DNA of 64,000 nucleotides, from the NCBI GenBank assembly GCA_002336245.1, contig DDDG01000008.1, forward strand, positions 14,161 to 78,160, read 5' to 3'. Positions 16,163 through 25,394 of this stretch are shown here, one piece after another (position 1 is the first letter of the stretch; every line of letters begins with the position of its first letter). The notes under the pieces were generated by a model. The model was not told where the DNA came from. It saw only the letters and a program-made list of their open reading frames with translations, and did no database searches. The stretch is from Flavobacteriales bacterium UBA1986 (GTDB lineage: Bacteria; Bacteroidota; Bacteroidia; Flavobacteriales_G; Salibacteraceae). Both the position numbers and the translations under genes were made by a program.

Positions 16163-17942
16163 TCTCTTGCAAACTTTTTATCTTCTTCTTCACGAGGCTA
16201 ATTCGTGACAGTTGATCTTTTTTCTGATCTTCTAAATCCTTCACTTTGCCAAGTACTTCAGCCTTCATTGGATTGTCGTCCTTCACATGAGCGAAAAAGC
16301 CAAGATTGTTCTCGTACTGCAATCGCTCGGAATCGAGCTTTTTAATTCGATCTTCTAAATTTCTCTTCTCTTTCTGCAAGTCACTCAGGGCATTCTGGCC
16401 ATTGCTGAGTCCATCTAGACGCAGATTGTAGATAAAGTCAGCTTCCTCATCTTTCTTCAGACCCAGGGTTTTGAGTTTCGCATCCCGTTCCTTGTGAAAG
16501 CTTTTAATGAGACGATCACGTTCCGAATCCTCGACTGGACCAATTTTGTGATACTCTACCAAGAGTTGCTTGAAGGTCTCCATATCTTCTGCGCTGCCGC
16601 CTTTGAAGGTTGCTAATTCTTTGATCTTGGCCTCCTTCAATCCTACGTTTTCTTTCTTCGCTCCCTTCAAGCTTGCGTAATGCGCTTCCTTCCTTTTGAA
16701 AAAATGATCGCAGGCCGAACGGAAGTCCGTCCAAAGTTTACGCTCGTCTCGCGGATGCGCAGAGCCTAATTTCTTCCAGTCTTTTTGAATTCGCACTATC
16801 TCAATGGTCGTGTCTTTCCAGGAATCAGAATCTTTAATGGAAGCCACCCGTTCGATGAGCTTAAGTTTAGATGCTTTTACACCTTTCTGCTCCTTCTTTA
16901 CTTCCCCGTAGAAATCAGTTTTGGTTTTAAACAATTCGTCGCAAGTAGCACGGAATTCCTTCCAAATGCGCTCACCTTCTTTTTTCCCTGAAAAACCTAC
17001 ATCCTTCCATTTTTTCTGAATCTCCTTAATGGCATTGGACAGCTTTTCCCATTCACTTGCTTTTTGAACGCCCGATACCTTGGAGGCAATCAACTTAGTC
17101 TCTTCCAGCAAGGCTTCTTTCTTTTCTTGGTTCTCCTTCTGGTTTTCTCTTTTGGCCTTATAATGTTCACTGATTCGGAGGTTTTGCTTTCCAACCTCTT
17201 CCCAGAATTGAGTTCGCAAACGATCCCAATCGTCTTTGCCTACAGGACCAGAATTATCCCATTCGGCAGTAAAAGCTGGAAGCAAAATTTCAACTTGTTT
17301 GATTGATTTTTCCTTTTCCAGATTGGCGACTTTCTGAATAACCTCCTCGCGAAGGCTGAGGTTCTTCTTAAGATCGTTGGCTTGAAGTTCCCGGTAGATA
17401 TTAATGTTGTAGTAAAAGGTTTCAATGATTTCGGAGTAAGCCTGCTGAACCTCGCGAGTCTTCTCCCGCGGCACCAGCCCAACGTCCTTCCATTCTTCTT
17501 GAATCTCCTTGAATAAGGTAAAGGCTTTTCCGATGTTCTCTTCGTTCTCAATTAAAAGACGAATTCGGGCTATTAAAACTTTTTTCTCCTCTAGATTCTT
17601 GAGCTCGTCATCTTTTTTCTTCTTGAGGAATTGATTCATTCGTTCCTTAAAAAGATCCTTGGCGGCTTTTACGTCCCGCTCAAAATCATCCACGGGAGGC
17701 TCAAAATCTGCAGCCGTTCCGCCATCTTCAATAAAAGCCATTAGCTGCGCTTCGCGCTCGCTGGCTTGAATTTCAGCAAGACTCTCCTGAAGAGTTTTGA
17801 ATTCGTTACGAACTTTCAAGAGATCTTCTTCCCTTGCGATTTCTTGTAGTTTCTTAAGTAGTTCCGTTTTGTTCAACGAAGCGAGATTTTGAATGAAGGA
17901 GGCAAATTTAATCGAGAATTCCTTGCAAGTTGCGCAATGCAT
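16155..17942 (-). CDS. DUF349 repeat, coiled-coil protein
   Basis: A 595-residue, highly charged, mostly alpha-helical protein with several copies of the DUF349 unit. Each has a pattern like EIQKKWKDVGF...EGERIWKEFRATCDEL: copies occur near residues 145-200, 215-285, 290-350 and 360-430, and a more divergent one later (HKIGPVEDSERDRLIKSFH). The C-terminus is a coiled coil (KEKRNLEDRIKKLDSERL). The family is cytoplasmic; its molecular role is poorly known. The only in-frame ATG is at 17942, just 35 bases from the valS -7 element. A TTG inside the frame (LNKTELLKKLQ) is an alternative start, as the first ~22 residues look unlike the family. Confidence 0.85.
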   Translation of the reverse strand: MHCATCKEFSIKFASFIQNLASLNKTELLKKLQEIAREEDLLKVRNEFKTLQESLAEIQASEREAQLMAFIEDGGTAADFEPPVDDFERDVKAAKDLFKERMNQFLKKKKDDELKNLEEKKVLIARIRLLIENEENIGKAFTLFKEIQEEWKDVGLVPREKTREVQQAYSEIIETFYYNINIYRELQANDLKKNLSLREEVIQKVANLEKEKSIKQVEILLPAFTAEWDNSGPVGKDDWDRLRTQFWEEVGKQNLRISEHYKAKRENQKENQEKKEALLEETKLIASKVSGVQKASEWEKLSNAIKEIQKKWKDVGFSGKKEGERIWKEFRATCDELFKTKTDFYGEVKKEQKGVKASKLKLIERVASIKDSDSWKDTTIEIVRIQKDWKKLGSAHPRDERKLWTDFRSACDHFFKRKEAHYASLKGAKKENVGLKEAKIKELATFKGGSAEDMETFKQLLVEYHKIGPVEDSERDRLIKSFHKERDAKLKTLGLKKDEEADFIYNLRLDGLSNGQNALSDLQKEKRNLEDRIKKLDSERLQYENNLGFFAHVKDDNPMKAEVLGKVKDLEDQKKDQLSRISLVKKKIKSLQEND

Positions 17943-17976
17943 GACATCTGCAAAGAACTTTGAACCTTCCTTTAGC

Positions 17977-17984
17977 TAAATTTG
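17977..17984 (+). promoter_or_regulatory. Bacteroidota -7 element TAAATTTG for valS
   Basis: A perfect TAnnTTTG match ending 17 bases before the ATG at 18002, giving an expected leader of about ten nucleotides. A TTTG at 17959-17962 is upstream but only 14 bases away, shorter than the usual spacing. This supports 18002 rather than the in-frame ATG at 17960, which would lie upstream of the transcript start. Confidence 0.5.
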
Positions 17985-18001
17985 GCGCTTCGTTTTTCGA
18001 C

Positions 18002-20635
18002 ATGAGCAAGACCAAAAAAACATACCAAGCTTCCGAAGTAGAATCCAAGTGGTACCAATACTGGTTGGACAAACAGTACTTCAAATCCGTTCCCGACGAG
18101 CGAGAACCATATTGCATAGTCATCCCACCGCCCAATGTCACAGGCGTTTTGCACATGGGTCACATGTTGAACAACACCATTCAAGATGTGCTTATTCGAC
18201 GCGCACGAATGCGTGGCTACAACGCACTTTGGGTTGCAGGAACCGATCACGCTTCAATCGCAACAGAGGCTAAAGTGGTTCAAAAACTGCGCTCAGAAGG
18301 ATTGACAAAAGGAGAAATTGGACGAGAAAAATTTCTTGATGCTGCTTGGGAATGGACTCACAAACACGGTGGAATCATCTTAGAACAGTTAAAAGCATTG
18401 GGTGCTTCATGTGATTGGGACAGAACGCGCTTCACAATGGAGCCAAAACTCTACGATTCTGTGATCAAGGTATTTGTCGATCTACACCAGAAAGGTCTCA
18501 TTTACCGCGGCGAACGTATGGTATATTGGGATCCTGCCGCGAAAACAGCCGTGAGCGACGAGGAGGTTATTCACAAAGAAGTACAGAGCAAACTCTACTA
18601 CGTACGCTACCAAGTTGTTGGAACAAATGAGTATTTAACAGTAGCAACCACCCGTCCTGAAACCATTATGGGCGACACTGCTTTAGCCCTTCATCCAAAC
18701 GATGAGCGATACAGAAAATTCCACGGAAAAAAAGTCATTGTTCCTCTCGTGAACAGAGAAGTTCCGATCATTCTCGACGATTACATCGACATTGAATTTG
18801 GAACCGGAGCGTTGAAAGTAACACCAGCGCACGACCCCAATGATTATGAATTGGGCAAAAAACACAAGCTGGAGAGCATCGAAATATTAGATGCCGACGG
18901 CCTCATTTCCGAGGCTGCCCAAGTGATGGTCGGGAAGGACCGATTCGACGCGCGAAAAGCCATGGAGGCTGCGCTTACCGAGGTAGATGCCTTGGTTAAG
19001 GTTGAAGACTACGCAAACAAAGTCGGCTTTTCTGAGCGCTCTGATGCAGTCATCGAACCACGCCTTTCTCTTCAATGGTTTTTGAAGATGGAAGATTTTT
19101 CGAAGCCAGCTTTAGAAGCCGTCATGTCCGATGAGGTTCAACTTGTTCCCGCGAAGTTTAAGAACACCTATCGCCACTGGATGGAGAATGTGCACGATTG
19201 GTGCATTTCACGTCAACTTTGGTGGGGACATCAGATACCAGCCTTTTTCTATGGTGAAGGAACGGAAGATTATGTTGTTGCTGAAACTGCGGAAGAAGCT
19301 CTTGAGCTTGCTCGAGTTAAAACAGGAAAGGCTTCCTTGAGTGCAGACCAACTCAAACAAGACAGCGATGTTTTGGACACCTGGTTCTCATCTTGGCTTT
19401 GGCCAATTTCTGTTTTCGACGGAATCCTTGAGCCTACAAACGAAGAAATCAATTACTACTATCCTACCCGAGACTTGGTAACTGCTCCAGAAATTCTATT
19501 CTTCTGGGTAGCACGGATGATCATTGCAGGTTATGAATACCGGAATGAAAAGCCTTTCTCGAAAGTGTATCTAACCGGCATCGTTCGAGACAAACAAGGT
19601 CGGAAAATGTCCAAATCACTGGGAAATTCACCCGACCCACTAGAGTTGATTGAAAAATACGGAGCCGACGGCGTTCGTGTTGGGATGTTGCTGACCTCGC
19701 CCGCTGGAAACGACCTTCCCTTCGATGAGAGCTTATGCGAGCAAGGACGGAATTTCTTGAATAAAATTTGGAATTCGTACAGACTCATCCAATCGTGGGA
19801 AATCGTTGATGAGCCTGCATCGGAGGTGAACTCTCAGGCCATTGACTGGTTTGAACAACGTTTGAATCAAGCCTTGACCGATCTCGAGCAACAATTCGAG
19901 GACTACCGAATCAGCGATGCCTTGATGACCGTTTACCGTTTGGTTTGGGACGATTACTGCTCGTGGTTTCTTGAAGCCATTAAGCCAAAATTTGGAGAAG
20001 CAATGGACGCTGAAACCAAAGCTCGATGCGTTGAGTTTTTTGAATCACTTCTGAAAATACTTCACCCCTTCACGCCCTTCATTTCTGAAGAGATTTGGCA
20101 AGACATTAAAGAACGAAGCGACAAAGATGCATTGGTGGTTTCTTCGTGGCCTGAAGCCAAAGAATTCTCTGCCGCAAAGGTTAAGTCGTTTGAGGAAGCG
20201 CAAAAGCTCATTACTGAAGTACGAAATCTGCGCAGTTCGAAAAACCTTTCCCCAAAAGAGAGCCTGTCACTAATATTCACTAAAGGGAACGGAATATCCG
20301 CCTACCGTGAAATCGTTTTGAAATTGGCAAATCTGAAAGACATTTCAAAAGGAACTGAGCAGCCTGCGAGTTCCTTGAGTATTATGGTGGGCAGTCAAGA
20401 GTACTTCGTACCCTTTGAAGGAGATTTGGAATTAGATGTTGAGGAAGAACGCAGAAAAGTTGAGGAGGAGCTGAAATACACTCAAGGTTTCCTATTCGGA
20501 ATTCAAAAGAAATTATCCAACAAAGGGTTCGTAGACAATGCTCCGGCTCAAGTTGTGGCCTTGGAACAGAAGAAAAAAGACGACGCGGAAAGCAAAATTA
20601 AAGTTCTTGAAGAGCAGCTCACTCGACTCAACTAA
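18002..20635 (+). CDS. valS: Valine--tRNA ligase
   Basis: An 877-residue class I aminoacyl-tRNA synthetase that charges tRNA-Val in the cytoplasm. The signature PPPNVTGVLHMGHMLNNT (HIGH box as HMGH) is near residue 45, and GRKMSKSLGNSPDP (KMSKS box) near residue 530. TTRPETIMGDTA marks the editing domain, and WCISRQLWWGHQIPAF the catalytic core. The C-terminal ~65 residues form the arm coiled coil typical of ValRS (EEERRKVEEELKYTQ to the end). The length is normal for Bacteroidota. The start was chosen at MSKTKKTYQ because of the -7 element and family length; a 14-codon longer frame exists. Confidence 0.97.
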   Translation: MSKTKKTYQASEVESKWYQYWLDKQYFKSVPDEREPYCIVIPPPNVTGVLHMGHMLNNTIQDVLIRRARMRGYNALWVAGTDHASIATEAKVVQKLRSEGLTKGEIGREKFLDAAWEWTHKHGGIILEQLKALGASCDWDRTRFTMEPKLYDSVIKVFVDLHQKGLIYRGERMVYWDPAAKTAVSDEEVIHKEVQSKLYYVRYQVVGTNEYLTVATTRPETIMGDTALALHPNDERYRKFHGKKVIVPLVNREVPIILDDYIDIEFGTGALKVTPAHDPNDYELGKKHKLESIEILDADGLISEAAQVMVGKDRFDARKAMEAALTEVDALVKVEDYANKVGFSERSDAVIEPRLSLQWFLKMEDFSKPALEAVMSDEVQLVPAKFKNTYRHWMENVHDWCISRQLWWGHQIPAFFYGEGTEDYVVAETAEEALELARVKTGKASLSADQLKQDSDVLDTWFSSWLWPISVFDGILEPTNEEINYYYPTRDLVTAPEILFFWVARMIIAGYEYRNEKPFSKVYLTGIVRDKQGRKMSKSLGNSPDPLELIEKYGADGVRVGMLLTSPAGNDLPFDESLCEQGRNFLNKIWNSYRLIQSWEIVDEPASEVNSQAIDWFEQRLNQALTDLEQQFEDYRISDALMTVYRLVWDDYCSWFLEAIKPKFGEAMDAETKARCVEFFESLLKILHPFTPFISEEIWQDIKERSDKDALVVSSWPEAKEFSAAKVKSFEEAQKLITEVRNLRSSKNLSPKESLSLIFTKGNGISAYREIVLKLANLKDISKGTEQPASSLSIMVGSQEYFVPFEGDLELDVEEERRKVEEELKYTQGFLFGIQKKLSNKGFVDNAPAQVVALEQKKKDDAESKIKVLEEQLTRLN

Positions 20636-20646
20636 TTGCAAAGCGA

Positions 20647-21366
20647 TTAACGTGCTCTGAAGCGCCAAGATTTCTCTGACTTCAATTTTCTAGAAGTAAA
20701 AGCGATCTTTCCACCTTTGTGCCAAAAGGAAACACCGTAAAGCACCACCCCTGCTCCAATGGTAGCTCCAACAGCGGCGGCAATAACAATCGGCGAATTG
20801 GGGTCAATGAGTCCGTAAGACAAGTAAATAATGCCGCCTCCGGCAGCAATTACCGGCGTCCCCAATCCGATTTTAGCTAAACCCTTCAGTCGATAGCCAA
20901 ATTGTGAGAACATTTTTGGTGTGACAGAAGTCAAATCACGCAGCAAGTACTCAGTTTCATCAAGAGTAATTTTCCCGGGTTCAATCTTTTCGATTTTCCC
21001 TTTTACCTTCTTTGTGACTTCCTTCTTCTTTTTGCCTTCCTCATTCTTTTCTTTCTTTCCCTTTGGGTCCTTGATTTCAAACTTTATCCAATCACCGGCT
21101 TCAAAAACCACTTCTCTGCCAAGCTTCTTATTCTCAGCATAAAGCTTTTTATCAGCACTCTGGGCCTTCCGTGATGCTTTCACCTTGCTTTTGGCCGCAG
21201 GGCTTTTCTTCATGTTTGGCTGCAAATTGGGTGGCTTAGCGCCTTCCATATTTCGCTCAACTTGCTTTGCCTTTCCAGGCGGAATATCTTTCTGTTCTTG
21301 CCCAACACTGGTGAGGCTGGCGCCAGAAAAAAGGAGCAAAAGAAAAATGTTTAAGCTCAGCTTCAT
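20647..21366 (-). CDS. Secreted or membrane protein with Lys/Glu-rich linker, unknown function
   Basis: A 239-residue protein starting MKLSLNIFLLLLFSGASLTSVGQ, a signal peptide probably cut after VGQ. The start was set at the ATG that overlaps the upstream gene's stop (ATGA), not at a longer frame beginning 39 bases earlier. A Lys/Glu-rich region follows (KGKKEKNEEGKKKKEVTKK), embedded in a short beta-type stretch (VFEAGDWIKFEI ... KGKIEKIEPGKITLDE) that looks like a small barrel for surface or membrane contact. Then come two glycine/alanine-rich hydrophobic segments (PVIAAGGGIIYLSYGLI; IVIAAAVGATIGAGVVLYG) near the C-terminus. I do not recognise a named family. Confidence 0.7.
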   Translation of the reverse strand: MKLSLNIFLLLLFSGASLTSVGQEQKDIPPGKAKQVERNMEGAKPPNLQPNMKKSPAAKSKVKASRKAQSADKKLYAENKKLGREVVFEAGDWIKFEIKDPKGKKEKNEEGKKKKEVTKKVKGKIEKIEPGKITLDETEYLLRDLTSVTPKMFSQFGYRLKGLAKIGLGTPVIAAGGGIIYLSYGLIDPNSPIVIAAAVGATIGAGVVLYGVSFWHKGGKIAFTSRKLKSEKSWRFRAR

Positions 21367-22130
21367 ACGTAACCAATGATGAAATAGACGGCGTAACCAA
21401 CCCATTCATGAACCAAGGCATTCCAACTTTCTAGAACATTGGAATTTGGTATAAACAAGTAATCGAGTTGAGCCCTTCGAGGTCCGGCCGTAGCGTCAAC
21501 AGAAAATGGAGTTGGATGCAAGCCCAGTTTATTAAAACAGGCTATGGATCTTGGCATATGAGAAGCGGAGGTCACCAAAATACTTTTTTGAAAATCATGA
21601 GTTCGTAGAATTTCCATTGCCCGAACGGCATTCTCGTGGGTGTTATTGCTCTCTGCTTCAACCAAAATATCTTCTTCATGAACGCCCATTTGCACCAAGA
21701 AATCCTTGGCATGAGTACTTTCCCGATTGTCGCGATCGACAAGTCTACCTGTTCCGCCAACCAAAAGAATCTTCTTGGCCTTTCCCATATTGTACAAACG
21801 AAGTCCTTGAAACAAACGATCCGATGATTCAAACAAGTCGAACTGATCGTAGTCTTCAATGTATTGAGAGTAGCCACCCAAAACCATCACCACATCGTAA
21901 TCACTCTCAAGGTCGGCAGCAATACTAAGTTCCGTTTCATACGGACGAGCAAATTCTTCGTAAAAAAAACTGTTCGAGAAAAAATAAAGGAGCAGGACGG
22001 AGGCCCACAACCTTAGGCGTCTTTTTCCCTGATTCCGACTGAGTAAACCCCAAAGAGCAAGTGCAAAAATCCAGACGATGGGGGTCGTAAGGAAGTGTAG
22101 AATTTTAGAGAGTACAAAGAAGGCGCTCAT
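21363..22130 (-). CDS. DUF218 (YdcF/SanA/ElyC-like) membrane protein
   Basis: A 255-residue protein with two N-terminal hydrophobic segments (about residues 5-30 and 38-55), followed by a DUF218 domain: VVMVLGGYSQY near 80, KILLVGGTGRL near 120 and ILVTSASHMPRSIACFNKLG near 180. ESNNTHENA (about 160-168) is the family's conserved acidic/asparagine patch. ElyC and SanA members affect envelope integrity and lipid-carrier use; the precise reaction here is unknown. Its stop overlaps the start of the next gene by four bases, so the two are likely co-translated. Confidence 0.85.
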   Translation of the reverse strand: MSAFFVLSKILHFLTTPIVWIFALALWGLLSRNQGKRRLRLWASVLLLYFFSNSFFYEEFARPYETELSIAADLESDYDVVMVLGGYSQYIEDYDQFDLFESSDRLFQGLRLYNMGKAKKILLVGGTGRLVDRDNRESTHAKDFLVQMGVHEEDILVEAESNNTHENAVRAMEILRTHDFQKSILVTSASHMPRSIACFNKLGLHPTPFSVDATAGPRRAQLDYLFIPNSNVLESWNALVHEWVGYAVYFIIGYV

Positions 22131-22152
22131 GCCGCAGTTTGCTGCAAAGAAA

Positions 22153-24894
22153 CTACTTCAGAACTAACTTTTGAACTTGCGTAGGATTTGTCCCAAGAAG
22201 AGACAAGAAATAGGTCCCCGACGACAAAGTTGAAAGGTCGCAACTCGCATCGCCTTGGTTCAAACGTGTGCGGAACACCTCAATGCCCCGGATGTCATAA
22301 ACCGAGAGTTCCGCCTCTTCTTGCAATGCATCAAACTGCACTCGTCCTTGAGATGGATTTGGGAACACCTTGAAATCTACAAAGCTTCGTTCTACCTTTT
22401 CCTCTACCGGCGATACCAGGTTGGGATCATTGTATCGAACGCTGTACACTCCTGCTCCGTGGGTTCCAATCGCAACAAAACCATCGAGTGGACGAGAAGC
22501 CAAATATTCCACTATGGCATCGCCAACCAAATCTTCTGATTGCTGATACCAAATGGTATTCAAAGAATCGAGTTTCGTAGTTCCATAAAGGCCAACAGAG
22601 GTTCCAACCAAATAGATTTCACCGCTTTGGGTAGGTACAATCGCTGAAGAACGAATGGATGGACCAGCTCCAATACCGTTCAACAAATCAGGCACACCCG
22701 CCGCCAAAGGCTCTTCTAGATTTCCCGCAACACGTGCCCAACTCAAACCACCATCGGGCGAATAAAAGATGCTATAAGTATTGTAGTTTGAAGTGGTGAC
22801 CAAAAGCTTGCCTCCATCGTAAGGATGCACAGCTATGCTGCTGATGTATTGACCTGCATTCATCCCAGTAATGGAAATGTCAATTTCCTGCGGGTTGCCC
22901 GTATTCGCATTGTTGAACTTATAGATCTTGCCTGAGTTCGTACCTACATATAGAGTGTGTGTTGGGTTTTGACGACTTACGGACATACTACTAATGCGAT
23001 GATTTCCACCACCTAAGGTGAATCCAAACTGCGACCAGCCATTGCTGTATGGATTCCGACTGTCGTTTAGATTGATGGACGTAAGACCATTGTGGCGCAA
23101 AACGCCCCCAGCCCATGCCATGTACATAACATCTGGGTCGGCCACATCGAGGGCAAATGGATTGATGAAGCTAAATCCATAAGTTTCTTCATCTGGAGAA
23201 ATTCTGCGATAGGCATCATCGTCGCCACCTCCGTCCAATTCATAGCGATAAACGACGCCGTATTGGGACGAGAAGTAGTAGAAACCTGCACCGTTCGCAT
23301 CTGTTCCAGGCTGAACGCCTGTGTATGCACCATCCGACAAGGTTGTTGAAACCCAATTCGACAAAGTGCCTGTGTTTGTCCACCAGCATCCATTGTCCTG
23401 TAGGCCACCTACTATGACGTCATTGTTCACGGAAGGGTCGATGGCCACTGTATAGAATTGGCTGGTTTGATAGCCATTGTTTTTGATGAACCAGTTTCCA
23501 CTGCTAGCTAGGCAATTCGAAGTGTAGAAGATGCCCCCGTCGTTTATGGAAATCATCTTTGATGGATTGCTTGGGTAGAAAATTAAGTCGTGTTGATCTG
23601 GGTGATGGTTCGGGTACCGGTAGGTTTCGGTTGTGGTGAAATTTGGATTGTAGCCACCAAGTTGAGTAATCTGAAATCTCGATGCAAATCCATCGTTTGA
23701 CCTAAAAAGATTTGTTCCTCCAACAAAAACAACGTTCTCATCATTCGGGTATACACGCAAAGCCATATTGTAGCCGCCTTGCAGGTCCATGGTGGTGTAG
23801 GAATTCGAAGTCGAGGGTAAATTATTCGAACGATTGACCCAGTTACCCCCGCTACCAGTACCATCACCACTGCTGTAGGTATACTTCATCAAAGAAGTTC
23901 TTGCGGACCCTATTTCAAGTGGATCGGCTGGGGCTCCATTTCCAGGAGAATCCATGAGGACGTACAACACATTTTGGTTCGACGGTGCCAAGGCCAGAAT
24001 CATTCGATTGTATGGAAAAGGAAACGAAACATCTGAAATTTTCGTCCAGTTGATTCCATCCGCACTTCTCCAAATGCCGCGATCTGAAATGCCAGAACTC
24101 AAGGCCGCATAGACCACTCCATCATCTGTGACAACAACATCGGTGAAGCCCATATTGCTGAAGGTGCTTCCAGAACTTCCCAGAACACTGGTCCATGAAC
24201 CGCCGCCATTGTCACTTCGCATGATGTTTCCTGCGATGGCCGCATAAATCTCATCCTGGGTGGTGTTGCTCTTATCTATTCCCAATCTCCAAACGAAATC
24301 CCAATCATCAAACTGGTGCAAAGTATTGGATTGCGTGGCGACCAATGGAGACCAGTTCACACCACCATCTTCAGATTTAAACATTCCATTCCCATGATGA
24401 ATGGCTGAAAAACCACGACTGGCAGAGTTGCCTTCTCCTTCTCCAGTCCCATAGTACCAGGTGTCTGTCTTTCCCGGACGGGGATCTTGAAGAATAGATG
24501 AAACTGTATAAACCTCATCTTTTGAGCCTACTTGGTCCCAACTTAGACCTTCATTTTCTGATCTCCACAAACTTCCCGACACACCACCAGCCAAATAAAC
24601 GTTCTCATCGTTGATATCCATGGCAAAGGCGCGCGTTCTACCACCAACATTAAAGGGACCGATGGCTTTTACATTTTGAGCATTCCGAGCAGCCGTTTCA
24701 TAGGTTGGGAGATTAGCTGCAAATGAATGCTCCCTCTCACGAATGTTTTCTGGGATTTTACCGCTGTTATCTTTTTCTCGTTCAAACTGCCATGCTTCAC
24801 GCTCCTTTGGCCTCTGGTCTGCAGGCAGTTTTGGAGACTCGCAGGCAATTAAAATCAACACGCTCGCCAAGTATGTAAATCCTCTCGTCATCAT
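22153..24894 (-). CDS. BNR/sortilin-type beta-propeller lipoprotein with T9SS sorting domain
   Basis: A 913-residue exported protein. The N-terminus ends in a lipobox, LIAC, with the lipidated Cys at residue 18. A charged stretch containing GKIPENIREREHSFA leads into repeated BNR-type motifs, such as LWRSENEGLSWDQVGS, MFKSEDGGVNWSPL, IMRSDNGGGSWTSV and FYSPDGGLSWARV, which together fit one or two propellers. The last ~75 residues are a T9SS type A sorting domain (VFPNPSQGRVQF, ELSVYDIRG, LSSGTYFLSLL, QKLVLK). It is a paralogue of the gene at 25391-28099 and starts in a four-base overlap with the lipoprotein gene between them. A surface binding or glycan/peptide-processing role is possible; no active site is evident. 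Confidence 0.85.
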   Translation of the reverse strand: MMTRGFTYLASVLILIACESPKLPADQRPKEREAWQFEREKDNSGKIPENIREREHSFAANLPTYETAARNAQNVKAIGPFNVGGRTRAFAMDINDENVYLAGGVSGSLWRSENEGLSWDQVGSKDEVYTVSSILQDPRPGKTDTWYYGTGEGEGNSASRGFSAIHHGNGMFKSEDGGVNWSPLVATQSNTLHQFDDWDFVWRLGIDKSNTTQDEIYAAIAGNIMRSDNGGGSWTSVLGSSGSTFSNMGFTDVVVTDDGVVYAALSSGISDRGIWRSADGINWTKISDVSFPFPYNRMILALAPSNQNVLYVLMDSPGNGAPADPLEIGSARTSLMKYTYSSGDGTGSGGNWVNRSNNLPSTSNSYTTMDLQGGYNMALRVYPNDENVVFVGGTNLFRSNDGFASRFQITQLGGYNPNFTTTETYRYPNHHPDQHDLIFYPSNPSKMISINDGGIFYTSNCLASSGNWFIKNNGYQTSQFYTVAIDPSVNNDVIVGGLQDNGCWWTNTGTLSNWVSTTLSDGAYTGVQPGTDANGAGFYYFSSQYGVVYRYELDGGGDDDAYRRISPDEETYGFSFINPFALDVADPDVMYMAWAGGVLRHNGLTSINLNDSRNPYSNGWSQFGFTLGGGNHRISSMSVSRQNPTHTLYVGTNSGKIYKFNNANTGNPQEIDISITGMNAGQYISSIAVHPYDGGKLLVTTSNYNTYSIFYSPDGGLSWARVAGNLEEPLAAGVPDLLNGIGAGPSIRSSAIVPTQSGEIYLVGTSVGLYGTTKLDSLNTIWYQQSEDLVGDAIVEYLASRPLDGFVAIGTHGAGVYSVRYNDPNLVSPVEEKVERSFVDFKVFPNPSQGRVQFDALQEEAELSVYDIRGIEVFRTRLNQGDASCDLSTLSSGTYFLSLLGTNPTQVQKLVLK

Positions 24895-25394
24895 TTTAAA
24901 ATACTGTAATGTTCCACCGTAATCATCGCTCCTTCAATTGGACTTCCAATTTTTATTCTCGCTTCAAATCGATCGCCCTCTTCAAGACCGGGATATCTCA
25001 CTCCCAATAACGGAAACAGCTCTTCAGTAGTCTCCGAAAGTGTGAACATAAAATAAGCTTTCAGTTCATCTCCAGAAGAGAACGATTCATCAAAAAAACG
25101 GTTGATCATCTTAAGCTGATCTACTCGAATGTTCGCCGTACAAGCAACTTTTCCGCACGGCTGGTCGCTTGCGAATCCTTCATTCAATTCATCGATGGAC
25201 AATATCCTTCCTTCAATTTTAATGGACTCTCCACTTTTCGGTGGGCTCAACTCCTCTACGACCTTTTCTGACGGGCTCAACTCCTCAACGAGAGTTTGCT
25301 GCTTATCCTTGGCCGCTTTTGTTTCTTCCGACAGATCCTTATTTGAAGAACAAGAAAACAGAAAGAAGACGAGTATTAGACTTAGTAGTTTCAT
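24891..25394 (-). CDS. Small lipoprotein between two propeller paralogues
   Basis: A 167-residue lipoprotein: MKLLSLILVFFLFSC places the lipidated Cys at residue 15. A Ser/Glu/Pro-rich linker (EELSPSEKVVEELSPP) contains a near-repeat. The mature domain holds IKIEGRILSIDEL, a CGKVAC pair of cysteines that could form a disulfide, and a beta-rich end (RFEARIKIGSPI, MITVEHYSIL). I do not recognise a family; the fold may be a small OB-like barrel. It overlaps both flanking genes by four bases, so all three are expected to be made together. Confidence 0.78.
   Translation of the reverse strand: MKLLSLILVFFLFSCSSNKDLSEETKAAKDKQQTLVEELSPSEKVVEELSPPKSGESIKIEGRILSIDELNEGFASDQPCGKVACTANIRVDQLKMINRFFDESFSSGDELKAYFMFTLSETTEELFPLLGVRYPGLEEGDRFEARIKIGSPIEGAMITVEHYSILK

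Noticed and set aside
15590..16201. 203-codon plus-strand frame across the E1 gene
   Set aside because: It is antisense to a well-conserved enzyme and has low-complexity composition without any domain.
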